A stretch of 12,161 nt of DNA from JBBQUP01 sp038212305 (GTDB taxonomy: Bacteria > Bacteroidota > Bacteroidia > Bacteroidales > Marinilabiliaceae): positions 1-12,161 of the forward strand of contig JBBQUP010000096.1 of NCBI GenBank assembly GCA_038212305.1, given 5' to 3'. Shown here piece after piece: positions 10,633-12,161 of the stretch. Both the position numbers and the translations under genes were made by a program. The notes beneath the pieces were generated by a model. That model was not told the DNA's origin, ran no database searches, and saw nothing but the letters and a program-made list of their open reading frames with translations. Within the stretch, counting starts at the first letter, position 1; each line of letters opens with the position of its first letter.

Positions 10633-12078
10633 ATGTTATTCAATTCCATAGAATTCGCAATTTTCTTACCGATCGTATTCTTGTTATATTGGTTTGTTTT
10701 CAATAAAAACCTAAAGGCACAGAACTTTTTTTTACTAATAGTGAGCTACATCTTTTATGGCTGGTGGGATTGGCGGTTTCTATCTCTTATAGTATTCAGT
10801 TCATTCATTGACTTCTTTACAGGAATACGGCTAGGCACCGAAGATAACCTCAAAAAAAGACGACTCTACCTGACGCTCAGTATCGTTATTAACTTAGGAT
10901 TTCTAGGATTTTTCAAGTATTACAATTTCTTTGTTGAAAATTTCGTTGAATCGTTTCGATTATTTGGGAATGAATTAAACATTTCCTCCTTGAAGATAAT
11001 ACTTCCAGTGGGCATAAGTTTTTACACATTTCAAACCATGAGTTATACCATTGATGTATATCGGCGGAAACTCGAACCAACAAAAAATCTTATTGACTTC
11101 TTTTCGTATGTTAGTTTCTTTCCGCAATTAGTGGCTGGACCAATTGAACGTGCAACTCATTTACTTCCACAATTCTCTAAAAAACGAACTTTTACTTATG
11201 AGCAAGGTGTTGACGGCTTTAGGCTTATACTTTGGGGGCTTTTTAAGAAAATAGTTATTGCCGATACGTGTGCTAAGTATGCTAATATTATATTTTCGCA
11301 ACACGAAACCATGGCTGGCACAACCCTAATGCTTGGGGCAGTCTATTTTGCATTCCAAATTTATGGAGACTTTTCGGGGTATTCTGATATAGCCATTGGA
11401 ACAGCCAGATTATTTGGGTTTAGTTTAATGACCAATTTTAGAACACCCTACTTCTCTAGAGATATGGCAGAATTCTGGAGACGTTGGCATATTTCGCTAT
11501 CAACTTGGTTTCGAGACTATTTGTACATTCCATTAGGTGGAAGCAAAGGTTCTAAAAGTAGAATTATTCGAAACACATTCATTATTTTTGTGGTCAGTGG
11601 CTTTTGGCATGGTGCCAATTGGACATTCCTTTTTTGGGGATTACTCAATGCCTTGTATTTTATTCCATTACTGATAACAAATAAAAACCGATCTCATTTA
11701 GGCGAAGTTGCCCATGGCAAATGGCTTCCTAGCTTAAAAGAGGGAGCTCAAATTATGGCAACTTTTGCATTAACATGCATTGCTTGGGTGTTTTTTCGTT
11801 CCGAAAATATATCACATGCATTTTCGTACCTATACCATATTTATGCAAATGCATTTGTCCATCCGGGTCAGTTTATAGTATATATTAAAGGTTCTTTTAT
11901 TGGTTTATTCATCCTATTTATTACCATCGAATGGATTAACCGAACCAAACCACATGCCTTGTATATTAACGATTACAAAATACCCAGACCGTTAAAATGG
12001 GGTCTCTACTACTTCCTTATATTAGCCATATTCGTTTGGGGTGGCGAACAACAATCATTTATCTATTTTCAGTTTTAA
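10633..12078 (+). CDS. MBOAT-family membrane O-acyltransferase (AlgI/PatA-like)
   Basis: A 481-residue multi-spanning membrane protein, normal length for the AlgI branch of MBOAT enzymes, which move acyl groups across or at the inner membrane for transfer to exported polysaccharide. It opens with the usual M-L-F-N-S-x-E-F-x-I-F-L-P (1-13), has Y-x-F-Y-G-W-W (39-45), I-L-P-V-G-I-S-F-Y-T-F-Q (123-134), F-P-Q-L-V-A-G-P-I (163-171), Q-I-Y-G-D-F-S-G-Y-S-D-I-A-I-G (242-256), and W-R-R-W-H-I-S-L-S-T-W (282-292). The probable catalytic His326 lies in S-G-F-W-H-G-A-N-W. About ten hydrophobic segments are visible. It begins 23 bp after the aminotransferase and is followed 3 bp later by a membrane-anchored protein, a common pairing for two-component O-acetylation systems. 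Confidence 0.95.
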   Translation: MLFNSIEFAIFLPIVFLLYWFVFNKNLKAQNFFLLIVSYIFYGWWDWRFLSLIVFSSFIDFFTGIRLGTEDNLKKRRLYLTLSIVINLGFLGFFKYYNFFVENFVESFRLFGNELNISSLKIILPVGISFYTFQTMSYTIDVYRRKLEPTKNLIDFFSYVSFFPQLVAGPIERATHLLPQFSKKRTFTYEQGVDGFRLILWGLFKKIVIADTCAKYANIIFSQHETMAGTTLMLGAVYFAFQIYGDFSGYSDIAIGTARLFGFSLMTNFRTPYFSRDMAEFWRRWHISLSTWFRDYLYIPLGGSKGSKSRIIRNTFIIFVVSGFWHGANWTFLFWGLLNALYFIPLLITNKNRSHLGEVAHGKWLPSLKEGAQIMATFALTCIAWVFFRSENISHAFSYLYHIYANAFVHPGQFIVYIKGSFIGLFILFITIEWINRTKPHALYINDYKIPRPLKWGLYYFLILAIFVWGGEQQSFIYFQF

Positions 12079-12081
12079 TAC

Positions 12082-12161
12082 ATGAACAAATTCATAAAGG
12101 TATCCCTGCTTTTTGCTATACCAATATTCATAATACTAGCATCATATTTCATTCTCGATCC
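12082..12161 (+). CDS. Start of a membrane-anchored protein, cut by the window edge
   Basis: Twenty-six codons from the ATG at 12082 are visible: a short polar/basic start (M-N-K-F-I-K) and then a hydrophobic run of about 18 residues (L-L-F-A-I-P-I-F-I-I-L-A-S-Y-F-I-L), typical of a signal anchor. It begins 3 bp after the MBOAT stop, so the two are surely co-translated. By analogy with AlgI-AlgJ/AlgX and similar pairs, the product may be an SGNH-like or AlgX-like periplasmic acyltransferase partner, but none of its catalytic part is in view. Confidence 0.75.
   Translation, partial: MNKFIKVSLLFAIPIFIILASYFILD

Overview
The window looks like a polysaccharide (O-antigen or exopolysaccharide) locus from a member of the Bacteroidota. 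The reasons are the AT-rich DNA, the near absence of Shine-Dalgarno sequences, a candidate -7 box of the TAnnTTTG type, and the mix of small gene families (four-helix-bundle, GxxExxY, RhuM, HepT/MntA). The assignment rests on reading alone. All supported genes are on the + strand.

Layout. Positions 1-527 hold a four-helix-bundle (IVS-type) gene set between two blocks of an 8-bp CTAAACNN repeat. Positions 528-1628 encode a DegT-family sugar aminotransferase. Positions 1629-2877 hold repeat-rich spacers around an overlapping mntA-hepT toxin-antitoxin pair. Positions 2840-5385 are the strangest part. Two broken copies of the first 52-56 codons of a wzt-like ABC ATPase gene are each followed by unrelated DNA: a frameshifted RhuM gene and a truncated GxxExxY gene after the first copy, and an intact GxxExxY gene after the second. 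The complete wzt-like gene then follows at 5386. Positions 5386-8591 are a tightly overlapping run: ABC ATPase, hexapeptide O-acyltransferase, two tandem FdtA/QdtA-type cupin ketoisomerases, and a hexapeptide N-acyltransferase. Positions 8592-9490 hold a putative antitoxin and a PIN-domain toxin that reads in frame into an FdtB/QdtB-type aminotransferase (to 10609). An MBOAT O-acyltransferase (10633-12078) and the start of a membrane-anchored protein close the window.

How the genes fit together. The ketoisomerases, the FdtB-like aminotransferase and the N-acyltransferase together would convert dTDP-4-keto-6-deoxyglucose into a 3-acylamino-3,6-dideoxyhexose (Fuc3NAc or Qui3NAc type). The Wzt-like ATPase, with its carbohydrate-binding C-terminal domain, would export the finished glycan. 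The hexapeptide and MBOAT enzymes would O-acylate it. The sugar synthesis genes for the dTDP-sugar precursor (rmlA, rmlB) and the Wzm permease are not in the window.

The main theme is that small selfish or defence-like modules have repeatedly entered this locus, often at the 5' end of a sugar gene and often bounded by inverted repeats. Two single-base frame anomalies (RhuM near 3310 and the PIN/aminotransferase join near 9490) could be real or assembly errors.
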